A program made the position numbers and the translations under genes. From Spirosoma pollinicola (lineage in GTDB: Bacteria > Bacteroidota > Bacteroidia > Cytophagales > Spirosomataceae), in contig NZ_CP025096.1 in assembly GCF_002831565.1 (NCBI RefSeq), positions 4,636,501 through 4,700,500 of the forward strand: a stretch of DNA of 64,000 nucleotides, in the 5' to 3' direction. This document shows positions 33,051 to 42,501 of this stretch, piece by piece (within the stretch, counting starts at the first letter, position 1; every line of letters begins with the position of its first letter). The notes under the pieces are model-generated. The model did not search any database. It saw only the letters and a list, made by a program, of their open reading frames with translations, and was not told the origin of the DNA.

Positions 33051-36000
33051 ATGAGAAAATTTATATGCATGAGCATGCTCTTGATTTGCGCACTCAGCAT
33101 AACTGCCTGGGCGCAGGATCGACGGATTATCGGTAAGGTTACCTCAGCCGAAGATGGATCTTCCTTACCAGGGGTTTCGGTGGTTTTAAAAGGAACCTCA
33201 AAGGGTACGACCACCGATGCCGGTGGTATTTTTGACATCTCAGTTCCATCTGCCAAAGGAATTACGCTGGTGTTCAGTTTTGTGGGCGTTGCAACACAGG
33301 AAGTACCTGTTGGCAATCAATCGGAAGTGAACGTGAGTTTAGTATCCGATTCGCGCTTACTTACCGAAGTCGTAGTAACAGGTAGCGGGGTAGCAACCAG
33401 CAAGGCCAAGCTGGGTATTGCCGTAGAAAGTGTCTCAGCCAAGGATTTACCGCAAACGCCAACGGCTTCCATTGATCAGGCGCTGATCGGGAAAATTCCG
33501 GGTGCGCAAATTTCCTCTACCAGTGGTAATCCCGGCGATCCCGTCAACATTCTGCTGCGTGGTATCAACAGCGTACAGGGTGGTACCAAACCTCTGATCA
33601 TGGTGGATGGTGTACAGATTGCTTCGACCGACATTAACTCGCTCGATCTTAGCAATGTAGATCGTGTAGAAGTTGTACAGGGTGCCGCTTCGGCTTCGAT
33701 CTACGGGGCGCAGGGTGCAAACGGGGTAATTCAGGTGTTTACCAAAAAAGGGAAAAAGGGCCGCACGGCTGTTAATTTTTCTTCCAGCTATTCGGCTAAT
33801 GAGTTTCTCAATACGGGAAATGTTCATAAAGCCGACTTGCATCCTTATTTGACTGATGCCAATAATAACATCATCGACACTCAGGGCAATATCCTCGATT
33901 ATACGCAGTATGGAGCCATCGAAGGTATTTCCTATAAATATGGTGGCGCTACTCGCTACGCCATTCAGGATATTCGCAATGATGCCAACACACCCTACAG
34001 TGGCAATCTGAAATATTACGATCACTTCAAACAGGTATTTAAAACCGGTAGCACGACCAATAATAACATCAACGTGTCGGGTGCTTCGGAAAAAAGCGAC
34101 TTTAACATCGCTGCCGCCAATAACCATACCAGCTCGCCAATTCTGACGAAAGAGAATGGGTACATTGATCGCAGCAACCTGTCGGCCAATATTGGTACCG
34201 AGCTATTCAAAGGGTTTACAATTCGTTCCACGACGCAATTAGTCTACACCAAAAACACACTGAAACCGGGCCTGGGCGCTGCCTATGGGCCGTTTAACGG
34301 GGGAAATGGTAACGTGGGATCTGTTTATAATTTCTTAAATACGTCGCCATTTTTCGATCTGACCCGTAAGCTGGCCGATGGTACCTACCCGGTTTATCCA
34401 ACTGCTGACTTTTTGAGCGTAAATGCTGGCAACCCTTACTATCAGGCATCGTATACGGATGCAATCAATAACAAGATCGACGTTCTCCAGAATTTCAATG
34501 CCAATTACAAGATCAACAAATTTCTGGAACTGGATGCCAAATATGGTATCAACTACCGGAACGAAACGGCTCGCTGGACTTACTTCAATCAGTCTCAGAA
34601 TACAAGCTCAGAATACTATCAATCCTGGACTGCCAATTATGCACCTGACAACAAGGGTGAAATCGACAACTTCCAGTATAACAATACGTTCCAGAACTTC
34701 CTGGGTACGGCCTTCATCCGGACAGATTTCCAGGATGATTTCCATATCAAGTTGCCAATTCAAACGAGCACCCAGATATCGTTTGACTACCGTAAAAACC
34801 GGTCGACGCAATATGATACCTATGGTGTAGGCTTAAGTACGGCTCCCCCCTTCAACGTGGCAGCAACGTCCTCGCAGGCCGTAGCCAATGACATCGTGAC
34901 TCCGTTCATTACCTACGGCTATCTGGTGAATCAGAAAGTTGATTTCGGTGATTATGGTGGCATCACGGCTGGTTTCCGAACAGACTGGTCGTCGGCCTTT
35001 GGTGCCGGATCAACGCCGTTCACCTTCCCGCACTTCGATGGTCATATTGCGCCTTTATCGTTCTTTAAGAACAGCAGCCTCTCTAATACGCTGCCTTACT
35101 TTAAGCTGCGGGCAGCTTATGGCGAAGCGGGTATTCAGCCGGGTGCTTTTGACCGCTACCCCGTGTTGAGCCAGCGTAATTTGGGTTCAGGGCTGGTGTA
35201 CACCGTTCCTACAACGACCCAGAACCCAAACCTGAAAGTGGAGGTATCGAAAGAGCTTGAAATTGGTACTGACTTCACCATCGGCGGCAATTCGAACCGG
35301 GCCTGGCTAAGTTCACTTTCGGGTTCGTTTACGTACTGGAAACGTTCGAGCGCCAACGTGATTTACACGGTGAGCGTACCGCCATCACTGGGTTCGACGG
35401 GCCAGTTGACCAACGCCATCGACATGTCGTCAAACGGGGTTCAGTTCTCGTTGAGTTTGCCAATTTACCGGTCTAAAGACCTGAAATGGGATTTCACAAC
35501 CAACTTCGGCCATCAAGTGTCTAAGATTGATGCGATCTCGGGTGGGGCCGACATTATCCTGACGTCAAATGCGGGTAGCACGGCGCTGGTTCTAACGCCT
35601 GGTCAGCCAATTGGTCAGGTATATGGCTACAAAACCTTAACCAGTCTGGACTTTAAAAACCAGGAAGGTGTACCGTACATAACGGATGCCAACCGGGGCA
35701 ACTACACGATGGTGGGTAACTATGTGGTCGACAAAACCACCTATCAGCCTCAGTTCACTAACGAGACTTATCCGTTAATGAACCCAAACCCGAAGTTTAA
35801 CGCGTCGTTTATCAATGGTGTAAGTTTCAAAAACTTCGTGACGCTGAACTTTCAGTTCGACTGGGTTTATGGCAGTCACCTCTACAACCAGACGAAAGAA
35901 TGGATGTACCGCGATGGTATCAGCGGTGATTTTAGCAAACCGGTTACCATCGATGGAAAAACGGGTGCGTACACCGCCTACTGGTCTGGTGCTTACTATG

Positions 36001-36308
36001 GCTTGTGGGGTAGCACACGGGGTGCGGGTAATAACGCCACCAAAGATTTCTTCGTAGAAGATGCGTCGTTCGTTCGGTTACGGAATATTTCGCTGGCGTT
36101 CGATATCGCCAAGGTGGTTAAACTGCCCTACCTGAACAAAGCACAGATCGTCTTTACGGGCCGCAACCTGATGACCTTCACGAAGTATACGGGCTATGAT
36201 CCTGAAATCAGCTCTGGCACATCGAACTCCTCGTTCGACCGGGGTGTCGATCACAGTACCCTGCCAAACATCAAGTCGTATCAGGTGGGTCTGAATATTG
36301 GTTTCTAG
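33051..36308 (+). CDS. SusC/RagA-family TonB-linked outer-membrane protein
   Basis: This 1085-residue transporter is built like the one at 8694-11891: Sec signal (residues 1-21), carboxypeptidase-regulatory-like domain RIIGKVTSAEDGSSLPGVSVVLKGTS, plug with QALIGKIPGAQI and EVVQGAASASIYGAQGANGVIQVFTKKGKKG, and a large barrel ending YQVGLNIGF. It should import a bulky nutrient with TonB energy. The susD gene follows after 39 bases. The close similarity to the other SusC, over both plug and barrel, points to duplication. The loops differ, so the substrates may differ too. Confidence 0.95.
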   Translation: MRKFICMSMLLICALSITAWAQDRRIIGKVTSAEDGSSLPGVSVVLKGTSKGTTTDAGGIFDISVPSAKGITLVFSFVGVATQEVPVGNQSEVNVSLVSDSRLLTEVVVTGSGVATSKAKLGIAVESVSAKDLPQTPTASIDQALIGKIPGAQISSTSGNPGDPVNILLRGINSVQGGTKPLIMVDGVQIASTDINSLDLSNVDRVEVVQGAASASIYGAQGANGVIQVFTKKGKKGRTAVNFSSSYSANEFLNTGNVHKADLHPYLTDANNNIIDTQGNILDYTQYGAIEGISYKYGGATRYAIQDIRNDANTPYSGNLKYYDHFKQVFKTGSTTNNNINVSGASEKSDFNIAAANNHTSSPILTKENGYIDRSNLSANIGTELFKGFTIRSTTQLVYTKNTLKPGLGAAYGPFNGGNGNVGSVYNFLNTSPFFDLTRKLADGTYPVYPTADFLSVNAGNPYYQASYTDAINNKIDVLQNFNANYKINKFLELDAKYGINYRNETARWTYFNQSQNTSSEYYQSWTANYAPDNKGEIDNFQYNNTFQNFLGTAFIRTDFQDDFHIKLPIQTSTQISFDYRKNRSTQYDTYGVGLSTAPPFNVAATSSQAVANDIVTPFITYGYLVNQKVDFGDYGGITAGFRTDWSSAFGAGSTPFTFPHFDGHIAPLSFFKNSSLSNTLPYFKLRAAYGEAGIQPGAFDRYPVLSQRNLGSGLVYTVPTTTQNPNLKVEVSKELEIGTDFTIGGNSNRAWLSSLSGSFTYWKRSSANVIYTVSVPPSLGSTGQLTNAIDMSSNGVQFSLSLPIYRSKDLKWDFTTNFGHQVSKIDAISGGADIILTSNAGSTALVLTPGQPIGQVYGYKTLTSLDFKNQEGVPYITDANRGNYTMVGNYVVDKTTYQPQFTNETYPLMNPNPKFNASFINGVSFKNFVTLNFQFDWVYGSHLYNQTKEWMYRDGISGDFSKPVTIDGKTGAYTAYWSGAYYGLWGSTRGAGNNATKDFFVEDASFVRLRNISLAFDIAKVVKLPYLNKAQIVFTGRNLMTFTKYTGYDPEISSGTSNSSFDRGVDHSTLPNIKSYQVGLNIGF

Positions 36309-36347
36309 TCACGTAAGAAAAAACTTACAACTTAATTTTACTTTAAG

Positions 36348-38030
36348 ATGAAACTCATCAATCCAAATAAATTTCTTTCCACTGCTCTTTTTGCGACCCT
36401 CATGCTTGCCGGGGTCTCTTGTAAGGAACAACTGGATGTGGGCAACCCTAACCAACCAACAGTAACCGCCAATGTCAATACCGAAACGGGTCTGATTGCG
36501 TTTGCACAGGGGGGCGTATACATCAACGGATTCCTGAACGGCGATGGCTGGCTGGGTAATAGCTACTTTTCGTTGCCGATTGGGTATAGCGAACTGATGG
36601 CCGATAACGTGGGGGCGGATGCCTCCAACAATCAGGTGACGACCATTGGTGTTCCCGACTATATCATCCTGGACGATGGCACCAAAGTGACCAACCCGGC
36701 TCCGCAAGTAGGAATTATTCGGTCCTACAATACGCGTGCCGCTACGGGCGCGGGTAACAATGCAATTTATTATCAGTGGCTGAATATGTACGCCTTGAAT
36801 AACGTCTGCAATCAGACGCTGGATCTGGTCAGTACGATTTCATTTGCGGGTGATGCAACCAGCCGGGCCAACACCATCAAAGCGTGGGCCTACTGGTGGA
36901 AAGGCTATGCGTATGCCTCTATTGGTTCCATGTACTATGCGGGCCTGATTGAAGATAAGACGGGCGTTACAAACGGTGATTATGTCACGCATGACGCGAT
37001 CATCAACCAGTCGAATACTTATTTCAATCTGGCGGCTACTACCCTGACCGCAATCACCAGCGCGACGGATTATACTGAAGTGATGACGCAGCTCATCCCT
37101 TCGTTCAATCAGGTGGGCAATGGCGGTGTGCCAACGGTTGACATGTGGAAACGTAATATCAACACGATGCTGGCACGCAACATTCTGGTCAATAAACTGG
37201 CCCCCTTTGTGAATGGAAACCCGGCTGCTACGATCTCTAAATCGTCGACTACCGCGATGACCGCTGCCGATTGGACGAGTGTATTGACGCTCGCCACCAA
37301 CGGGATCAAAAACGGCGATGTTGTCTTTACCGGTCGCAGTACAGCCTCTAACGCGTTCTTCTCGCCATCAGGGGGTACAGTTGCCTCGTTAGCCACAGGT
37401 GTCAATACCTCTACGACGTTCAAGATCAGTGAGCGGTTTATCCAATCGTTCAATACTGGTGACAAGCGGCTGTCGAACAATTTCAACACAGCGACCACCT
37501 ACAAAAATAACTACACGTTTACTACGCGCTATAGCATTACTGCCAATGGCAATGGAACTCCAGGTGTGTATGTGTATGGTTCCAAAGACGTTGGTGCTTA
37601 TGAGGTTTATATGGCGGGCAGCTACGAAGAGAACACGTTGATGCTGGCCGAAGCGAACATGCGTCTGGGCAACATTGATACGGGTCTGGGTTTTGTTGAT
37701 GCCGTACGGACGTATCAGGGCGCAGGTGTAGCCGCCGTAAAAGGCGCTGGCCTGACGCTGGCGGGCGCATTGACCGAATTAACAAAAGAAAGAAGAGTAT
37801 CGCTGTTCGGCAGAGGGCTGTCTTTCTATGACAATCGCCGGTGGGGCTGGACCTACGATATTTCGGTTGGTGGCGGCAGCTATGGTAACACCATCGTGAC
37901 CACTGCCGGTGTAGTGAACACGAAAGCTACCATTAACTATAACTTCATGGATTACTGGGATGTGCCCGCCGATGAAACGGTACTGAATCCACCGACGTCG
38001 AGTGTGGCTACCAGAAACCCTAATTATTAG
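36348..38030 (+). CDS. SusD/RagB-family nutrient-binding outer-membrane lipoprotein
   Basis: This 560-residue surface lipoprotein has lipobox AGVSC (Cys25) followed by KEQLDVGNPNQPTV, nearly the same start as the SusD at 7020-8666. Shared blocks include KAWAYWWKGYAYASIGSMYYAG, QLIPSFNQVGNGGVPT.DMWKRNINTM.ARNILVN and the end NFMDYWDVPADETVLNPP. It should cap the SusC barrel encoded just upstream and bind the substrate. A nested GC-rich repeat and a bidirectional terminator follow. Confidence 0.92.
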   Translation: MKLINPNKFLSTALFATLMLAGVSCKEQLDVGNPNQPTVTANVNTETGLIAFAQGGVYINGFLNGDGWLGNSYFSLPIGYSELMADNVGADASNNQVTTIGVPDYIILDDGTKVTNPAPQVGIIRSYNTRAATGAGNNAIYYQWLNMYALNNVCNQTLDLVSTISFAGDATSRANTIKAWAYWWKGYAYASIGSMYYAGLIEDKTGVTNGDYVTHDAIINQSNTYFNLAATTLTAITSATDYTEVMTQLIPSFNQVGNGGVPTVDMWKRNINTMLARNILVNKLAPFVNGNPAATISKSSTTAMTAADWTSVLTLATNGIKNGDVVFTGRSTASNAFFSPSGGTVASLATGVNTSTTFKISERFIQSFNTGDKRLSNNFNTATTYKNNYTFTTRYSITANGNGTPGVYVYGSKDVGAYEVYMAGSYEENTLMLAEANMRLGNIDTGLGFVDAVRTYQGAGVAAVKGAGLTLAGALTELTKERRVSLFGRGLSFYDNRRWGWTYDISVGGGSYGNTIVTTAGVVNTKATINYNFMDYWDVPADETVLNPPTSSVATRNPNY

Positions 38031-38073
38031 GAGGTATAAAATTTGGGATTGACTATCCCAAGCCAATGGCTTA

Positions 38074-38166
38074 CCACCCCCAACCCCCTCCTAAAACAGG
38101 AGGGGGCTTAAAAAAGGGTAGCCCGTTAAGGAGCCCCCTCCTAAAACAGGAGGGGGTTGGGGGTGG
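38074..38166. repeat. GC-rich nested inverted repeat
   Basis: The outer arms (about 35 bases each, starting at 38074 and ending at 38166) are complementary except for the inner 7 bases. Each arm contains the same small hairpin, CCCCCTCC-TAAAACA-GGAGGGGG. Because TAAAACA reads the same way in both arms, the small hairpin is duplicated as well as inverted. It lies between susD and the DEAD-box helicase gene. Confidence 0.88.
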
Positions 38167-38208
38167 TCTGCTAACGCCAAGAGCCATATTAACCAACTCT
38201 ATAAAATC

Positions 38209-38269
38209 AAAAGCCTTCTGAATTGTCAATCCTGCCAAAGCGGTAGGAACGACAGGTCAGAAGGCTTTT
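38209..38269. terminator. Bidirectional terminator between susD and the DEAD-box gene
   Basis: Arms 38209-38221 and 38257-38269 (13 bases, AAAAGCCTTCTGA and its complement) are perfect, with A and T runs outside the GC core on each strand. The loop holds another weak stem. The genes on both sides converge here. Confidence 0.78.
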
Positions 38270-38319
38270 CTGATTTAAAGCTTATAGAGATTAAACGCTG
38301 TGAGTGACAGCGATATTCA

Positions 38320-39912
38320 TCATTTTTCGTCACTAACTGGCACAGAATCGGCCTGTTGTTTCGGTTGGGAGGCAGCATCGCCCGGCACTTCGCCTTTAGG
38401 CCCGCGACGACGCTTTTTGCGACGTTTTGGTTTATCGGAGAGTTGTCCGTCCACAGCAGGGCGAACTTGTGCCAATGTTTCTGATGCCCCATTTACGGGT
38501 GTTTCCAGACTACCATTTTTGGCCTCTGTGCTCGGCAACCGCTCGACTGGCGCAGGAGCCGTTTGACCATCCCTACGCTGACCTCGATTGTCTCCACGGG
38601 GGCTATCCCCGCGTTTCCCATCACTATGACGTCCGTCTCCACGAGAGCCGTTTCCACGGCCACCATCTCCACGGCCGCCACCGTCGCGTCCGCTCCGGCC
38701 AGACCCACCGCTTCCACGAGAGCCTCCTTTGCCCCGAAGGCCGCTGAACCGTTTGGGGTCGAACACCGGCGATTTGCCCATGCCTAACTCTTCGGTGATC
38801 GACTGTTTATCAACTTCGCGCTCAATGAGTTTTTCGATGTTGACGATTCGGTTTTGATCCTGATCGCTGATGAAGGTAATGGCGGTTCCGGTGGTGGCGG
38901 CCCGTGCGGTACGGCCAATCCGGTGAACATAATCTTCGGCGTCGCGCGGGATGTCGTAGTTGACAACGTGCGTCAGGTTGTCAATGTCGATACCTCGTGA
39001 TAGAACATCGGTAGCGACCAAGATTGGGAAAACTTTGTTTTTGAAATCGCGCAGTACTACTTCACGGTCATCCTGTTCAAGATCAGAGCTAATACCCCGC
39101 GAATCGTAACCAAGTTTGCTCAAGGCCCGAACGATACTATTCACTTCCGACTTGCGGGATGTGAACAACACCATGCTCTGCACAGGTTTCGTACTGTTTT
39201 TGATCAGATGTGCCAGTAACGGCAGTTTTTGATTGTCGAAGGCCAGGTAAAATTGCTGATCAATACCGGCGGCTGGTTTCGACACGGCCAGCCTGATTTC
39301 TTCGGGTTCGGTCAGCAATTTCTTCGAGAACTCCCGGATTTTGTTGGGCATCGTCGCCGAGAAAAGCAACGTTTGCCGTTTGACCGGAATCTTCTCAACT
39401 ATATTCATGATGTCGTCCGAAAAACCCATGTCGAGCATTTTGTCGGCCTCATCGAGCACCAGATAGTCTATTTTATCGAATTTGACATAGCCCAGTTGCA
39501 TATGAGCAATGAGTCGTCCCGGTGTGGCGATAATAATGTCGGCACCGGTTTCGAGGGCTTTGCGTTGCTTGTCCCAATCGTCGCCTTTGCCCCCGCCGTA
39601 GATAGCGATGCTGTTGGCCTGAACAAAATACCCAAAACCTTCCACCTGCTCGTCAATCTGTTTGGCCAGCTCGCGGGTTGGCACCAGAATGAGGGTACTG
39701 GTATGATCGTGGTCGGTATGGGAGATTTTATCGAGCAGCGGGATAAGGTAAGCCGCCGTTTTGCCGGTACCGGTTTGAGCACTGGCGATGAGGTCTTTTC
39801 CGGCCAGAATGACGGGAATGGCCATCTCCTGTACGGGAGTGGCTTTTAAGTAGTTCATGGCGTCCACACCGGCCAGCAGGTCGTCGTGGAGATTAAATTC
39901 CTGAAATGTCAA
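38320..39912 (-). CDS. DEAD-box ATP-dependent RNA helicase with RG-rich tail
   Basis: From a TTG start (TFQEFNLHDDLLAGVDAMNYLKATPVQ, the Q motif) the protein has 530 residues. The motifs are AQTGTGKT (I), PTRELA (Ia), TPGR (Ib), DEAD (II), SAT (III), and HRIGRTAR (VI), all intact. It unwinds short RNA duplexes, probably in ribosome assembly or at low temperature. After about residue 385 the tail is rich in Arg, Gly and Asp (RGDGGRGNGSRGDGR style), then a basic KRRKKRRRGPKG block, both expected to bind RNA. The frame is open further upstream, but that stretch is unlike the family. The -7 box TATATTTG at 39982-39989 supports the shorter start. Confidence 0.92.
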   Translation of the reverse strand: MTFQEFNLHDDLLAGVDAMNYLKATPVQEMAIPVILAGKDLIASAQTGTGKTAAYLIPLLDKISHTDHDHTSTLILVPTRELAKQIDEQVEGFGYFVQANSIAIYGGGKGDDWDKQRKALETGADIIIATPGRLIAHMQLGYVKFDKIDYLVLDEADKMLDMGFSDDIMNIVEKIPVKRQTLLFSATMPNKIREFSKKLLTEPEEIRLAVSKPAAGIDQQFYLAFDNQKLPLLAHLIKNSTKPVQSMVLFTSRKSEVNSIVRALSKLGYDSRGISSDLEQDDREVVLRDFKNKVFPILVATDVLSRGIDIDNLTHVVNYDIPRDAEDYVHRIGRTARAATTGTAITFISDQDQNRIVNIEKLIEREVDKQSITEELGMGKSPVFDPKRFSGLRGKGGSRGSGGSGRSGRDGGGRGDGGRGNGSRGDGRHSDGKRGDSPRGDNRGQRRDGQTAPAPVERLPSTEAKNGSLETPVNGASETLAQVRPAVDGQLSDKPKRRKKRRRGPKGEVPGDAASQPKQQADSVPVSDEK

Positions 39913-39981
39913 GGTAACAGCTAATGAGGGTGGAAAACAGCTGACCTTAACTTCCGGGCCAGCAAACCGCTTGATTTGTAA

Positions 39982-39989
39982 CAAATATA
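39982..39989 (-). promoter_or_regulatory. -7 box TATATTTG for the DEAD-box gene
   Basis: The minus strand reads TATATTTG, 70 bases before the TTG start, leaving a leader long enough for cold-type regulation. Exact TAnnTTTG match; no -33 box at standard spacing. Confidence 0.45.
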
Positions 39990-40039
39990 ACGAATAACGG
40001 CAAAAAACCCTACTTACGCCCGGCTTCAGCAAGGGCATA

Positions 40040-41089
40040 TTACTTACCGGCAAGTATGCCCTTGACATTTGTTTTTATCCGACACAGAAACATGCTTGAA
40101 GCCAGATAGAGCGTAGTACCATCGTCGCCCCAGGCCAGATTTGATATCACTTCACCTGTATCGATGCGCCCAAGAAGTTTACTTGCTGGCGATATAACCA
40201 ATACGCCACCCGGACCGGCCACCCAGCAGTTGCCTTCGCTATCTACCTTAATACCGTCTATCACTTCCTTTGGACGAAATTTAGGCAACGTCGACGCATC
40301 GAAAAAAAGGCGCCCTTTCTCCACCGTTCCATCGTCCTTCACTGGATACGTCATAATCTTTTGGTTTAGCGAATCCGATTGCACGACATACAGTAGATTG
40401 CCCTTTCCGGGCGAGAAAGACAACCCATTTGGGTAAGTTATATCCCTAATGAGCAAGGTTACGGTTCCGTTGGGTTCCAGTCGGTACACCCCATTCACCG
40501 TCGTTTCGCGGGTTGGGTCCTTGTCTTTAAGGGGTAACCCGTAGGGCGGATCAGTGAAATACAAACTTCCATTTGGGTGGGCTACTACATCGTTTGGACT
40601 GTTGTATCGTTTACCCTGATAGGCATCGGTCAGCGTGCGTTTGCCGCCTTTTCCTGCCAGCGGCAAGGCAGCAATACGTCGGTCGCCGTGATCGCATACG
40701 ATTAGTCGCCCCTGCCGGTCAATGGTCATACCATTACTGCCAGGTTCTTCGCTATACGGCAAGTGACCCGTATACCCAGTATGCTCAATATATTTTGACA
40801 AGCCAGTTTGCGGTGACCATTTGTAGGTCGTTTGGGCTTTTGTGTCGTTAACCAGCAAATACCCACTCGAATCGGCAACCCGGCTTTTCACCCAAACCGG
40901 CCCTTCCAAATGTCCGAAACCGGCAGCGATAATCTCGATTTTCGCATCAGGCGGAATCAACTGGTTGAGTTTGGCATCGTTACGAACAACTTCGCCGATA
41001 GTTGCGTATGTCTGCTCTGTTTGAGCAAGTGCCGCACCCGACAAAAACCATCCCAGACAAAGTGTTTTAAATGCAATTCGTTGATACAT
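40040..41089 (-). CDS. SMP-30/gluconolactonase-family protein
   Basis: The 349-residue protein starts at MYQRIAFKTLCLGWFLSGAALAQ (Sec signal). The six-bladed propeller motifs are LEGPVWV near residue 60, NGMTIDRQGRLIVCDHGDRR near residue 120, NSPNDVVAHPNGSLYFTDPPYG near residue 165 and YPNGLSFSPG near residue 220. These give the Glu, Asn and Asp ligands of the SMP-30 metal site. Such enzymes open sugar lactones; as an exported member it would act in the periplasm. The natural lactone is unknown. It is divergent from the royal-jelly-family gene, also a propeller. Confidence 0.88.
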   Translation of the reverse strand: MYQRIAFKTLCLGWFLSGAALAQTEQTYATIGEVVRNDAKLNQLIPPDAKIEIIAAGFGHLEGPVWVKSRVADSSGYLLVNDTKAQTTYKWSPQTGLSKYIEHTGYTGHLPYSEEPGSNGMTIDRQGRLIVCDHGDRRIAALPLAGKGGKRTLTDAYQGKRYNSPNDVVAHPNGSLYFTDPPYGLPLKDKDPTRETTVNGVYRLEPNGTVTLLIRDITYPNGLSFSPGKGNLLYVVQSDSLNQKIMTYPVKDDGTVEKGRLFFDASTLPKFRPKEVIDGIKVDSEGNCWVAGPGGVLVISPASKLLGRIDTGEVISNLAWGDDGTTLYLASSMFLCRIKTNVKGILAGK

Positions 41090-41261
41090 GCGATAAAGCC
41101 ATTGGAGACAGTTAATGCCGTTCACAACCGCGTCATTAACTCAAAGGTTATTCAAATCATATATGTTTAGCAAATGGTCTTTCCCAAAAACAGGCAGCAA
41201 ATTTCCCTAAACCTTACGCTTCTGTTGCCGTTAAACTAGCTACTGACTAACGTATCAAGGA

Positions 41262-42347
41262 ATGAAAATTGCTTATTTGATTGGCTTCATGACACTCACG
41301 AATCTGTCACTGAATGCTCAGTCAGGACAATCCCCTGATTTGGAAACGGTTGCCGAGTTTGGCAAACATCAGCCCATTGGCGTGGGTGTGTCGCAGGAAA
41401 AGCGCATCTTTATCACCTTCCCGAAGAACAGAGAAAACTACGATTATGGACTGGCCGAGATCGTAGCAGGAAAACGAGTGCCGTACCCAAATGCCGAATG
41501 GAATAAATGGGACTCACTGAATCCACAAAACCGATTCATCAATGTGCAGGCCCTTTTCGTTGACCAGACAAACGCTCTCTGGGTACTTGACCCGGCAAAC
41601 CCGGCCGACGAACCGCCTATATCAGCCGGCATTAAGTTGATGAAGATTAACCTGGCAACGAATCAGGTTGAGACGATTTATCGGTTTGACGACCTGCCCC
41701 GCGAACGCACCGGCCTGAACGATATACAGGTCGACACGCGTCGGCAGGTAGCTTATTTATCTGATCCAAAAAGGTCGGCTATTGTGGTGCTGGATTTAAA
41801 AACGGGCAAAAGCCGTACCGTGCTGGAAGGGGACAAATCGACTAAAGCCGACCCGGAGTTCAAGCTCAAGATTGATGGACAGGAAGTTAAAGACGATAAA
41901 GGAAAGCCCTTCAGCAGTAACGTAAACGGCATTGCCCTTACCCGTGATTTTACCTATCTATATTTCAGGGCCATCAACCAGACCAGGCTGTATCGCATTG
42001 CCACGGAATTCCTCAACAACCTTGCCCTGTCGCCCGCAGAGGTATCTTCGCATGTCGAAACTATGGCCGAGACGGGTGTTTCGCACGGTATGGTTGCCGA
42101 TAAAGCCGGAAACGTATACCTGACCGACTCGCCTACTAAGGCCGTTCGATACCTGACGCCGGGTCGTGAACTTAAAACGCTCGTCCGCGACAGTCGTTTG
42201 CTCTGGCCCGACAGCTTCGCCGTTGGCACTGACGGTTATTTATACCTGACAGCCGCCCAGATTCACCGTACCAAACGGTACAATAATGGGCAGGACAAGG
42301 TCGATTATCCGTTCCGGCTGTATCGAATGAAGTTGCCGAATCAATAG
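41262..42347 (+). CDS. Major royal jelly/yellow-family protein
   Basis: This 361-residue exported protein (signal MKIAYLIGFMTLTNLSLNAQ) follows the MRJP/yellow pattern, a six-bladed propeller: GVGVSQEKRIFITFPKN, ALWVLDPANP, GLNDIQVDTRRQVAYLSDPKRSAIVVLDL, VNGIALTRDFTYLYFRAINQTRLYRI, and SHGMVADKAGNVYLTDSPTKAVRYL. Insect relatives act on dopachrome or bind amines; bacterial members have no agreed role. Full length. It is divergent from the SMP-30 gene with 172 bases between, so the two may share a control region. Confidence 0.88.
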   Translation: MKIAYLIGFMTLTNLSLNAQSGQSPDLETVAEFGKHQPIGVGVSQEKRIFITFPKNRENYDYGLAEIVAGKRVPYPNAEWNKWDSLNPQNRFINVQALFVDQTNALWVLDPANPADEPPISAGIKLMKINLATNQVETIYRFDDLPRERTGLNDIQVDTRRQVAYLSDPKRSAIVVLDLKTGKSRTVLEGDKSTKADPEFKLKIDGQEVKDDKGKPFSSNVNGIALTRDFTYLYFRAINQTRLYRIATEFLNNLALSPAEVSSHVETMAETGVSHGMVADKAGNVYLTDSPTKAVRYLTPGRELKTLVRDSRLLWPDSFAVGTDGYLYLTAAQIHRTKRYNNGQDKVDYPFRLYRMKLPNQ

Positions 42348-42447
42348 AAACCTCTCCGTCCTACCATGTAATTATCCCTAATAGTATTAAGACCCCGTTG
42401 GTCCTAGGTGATTGTTCCGCTGGATACTACACTGGCCAGAAAACACA

Positions 42448-42478
42448 GAGCCGGAACTAATCAATTTAGTTCCGGCTC
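42448..42478. terminator. Bidirectional terminator between the MRJP and hydroxylase genes
   Basis: Arms 42448-42460 and 42466-42478 are perfect 13-base complements (GAGCCGGAACTAA) around a 5-base loop. It stands between convergent stop codons at 42347 and 42502. Confidence 0.8.
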
Positions 42479-42501
42479 CTGAAATGCAGTGTCAACTCAG
42501 C

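Noticed and set aside
39229-39849. A 206-codon plus-strand frame
   Set aside because: Antisense to the DEAD-box helicase motor with all motifs on the minus strand.
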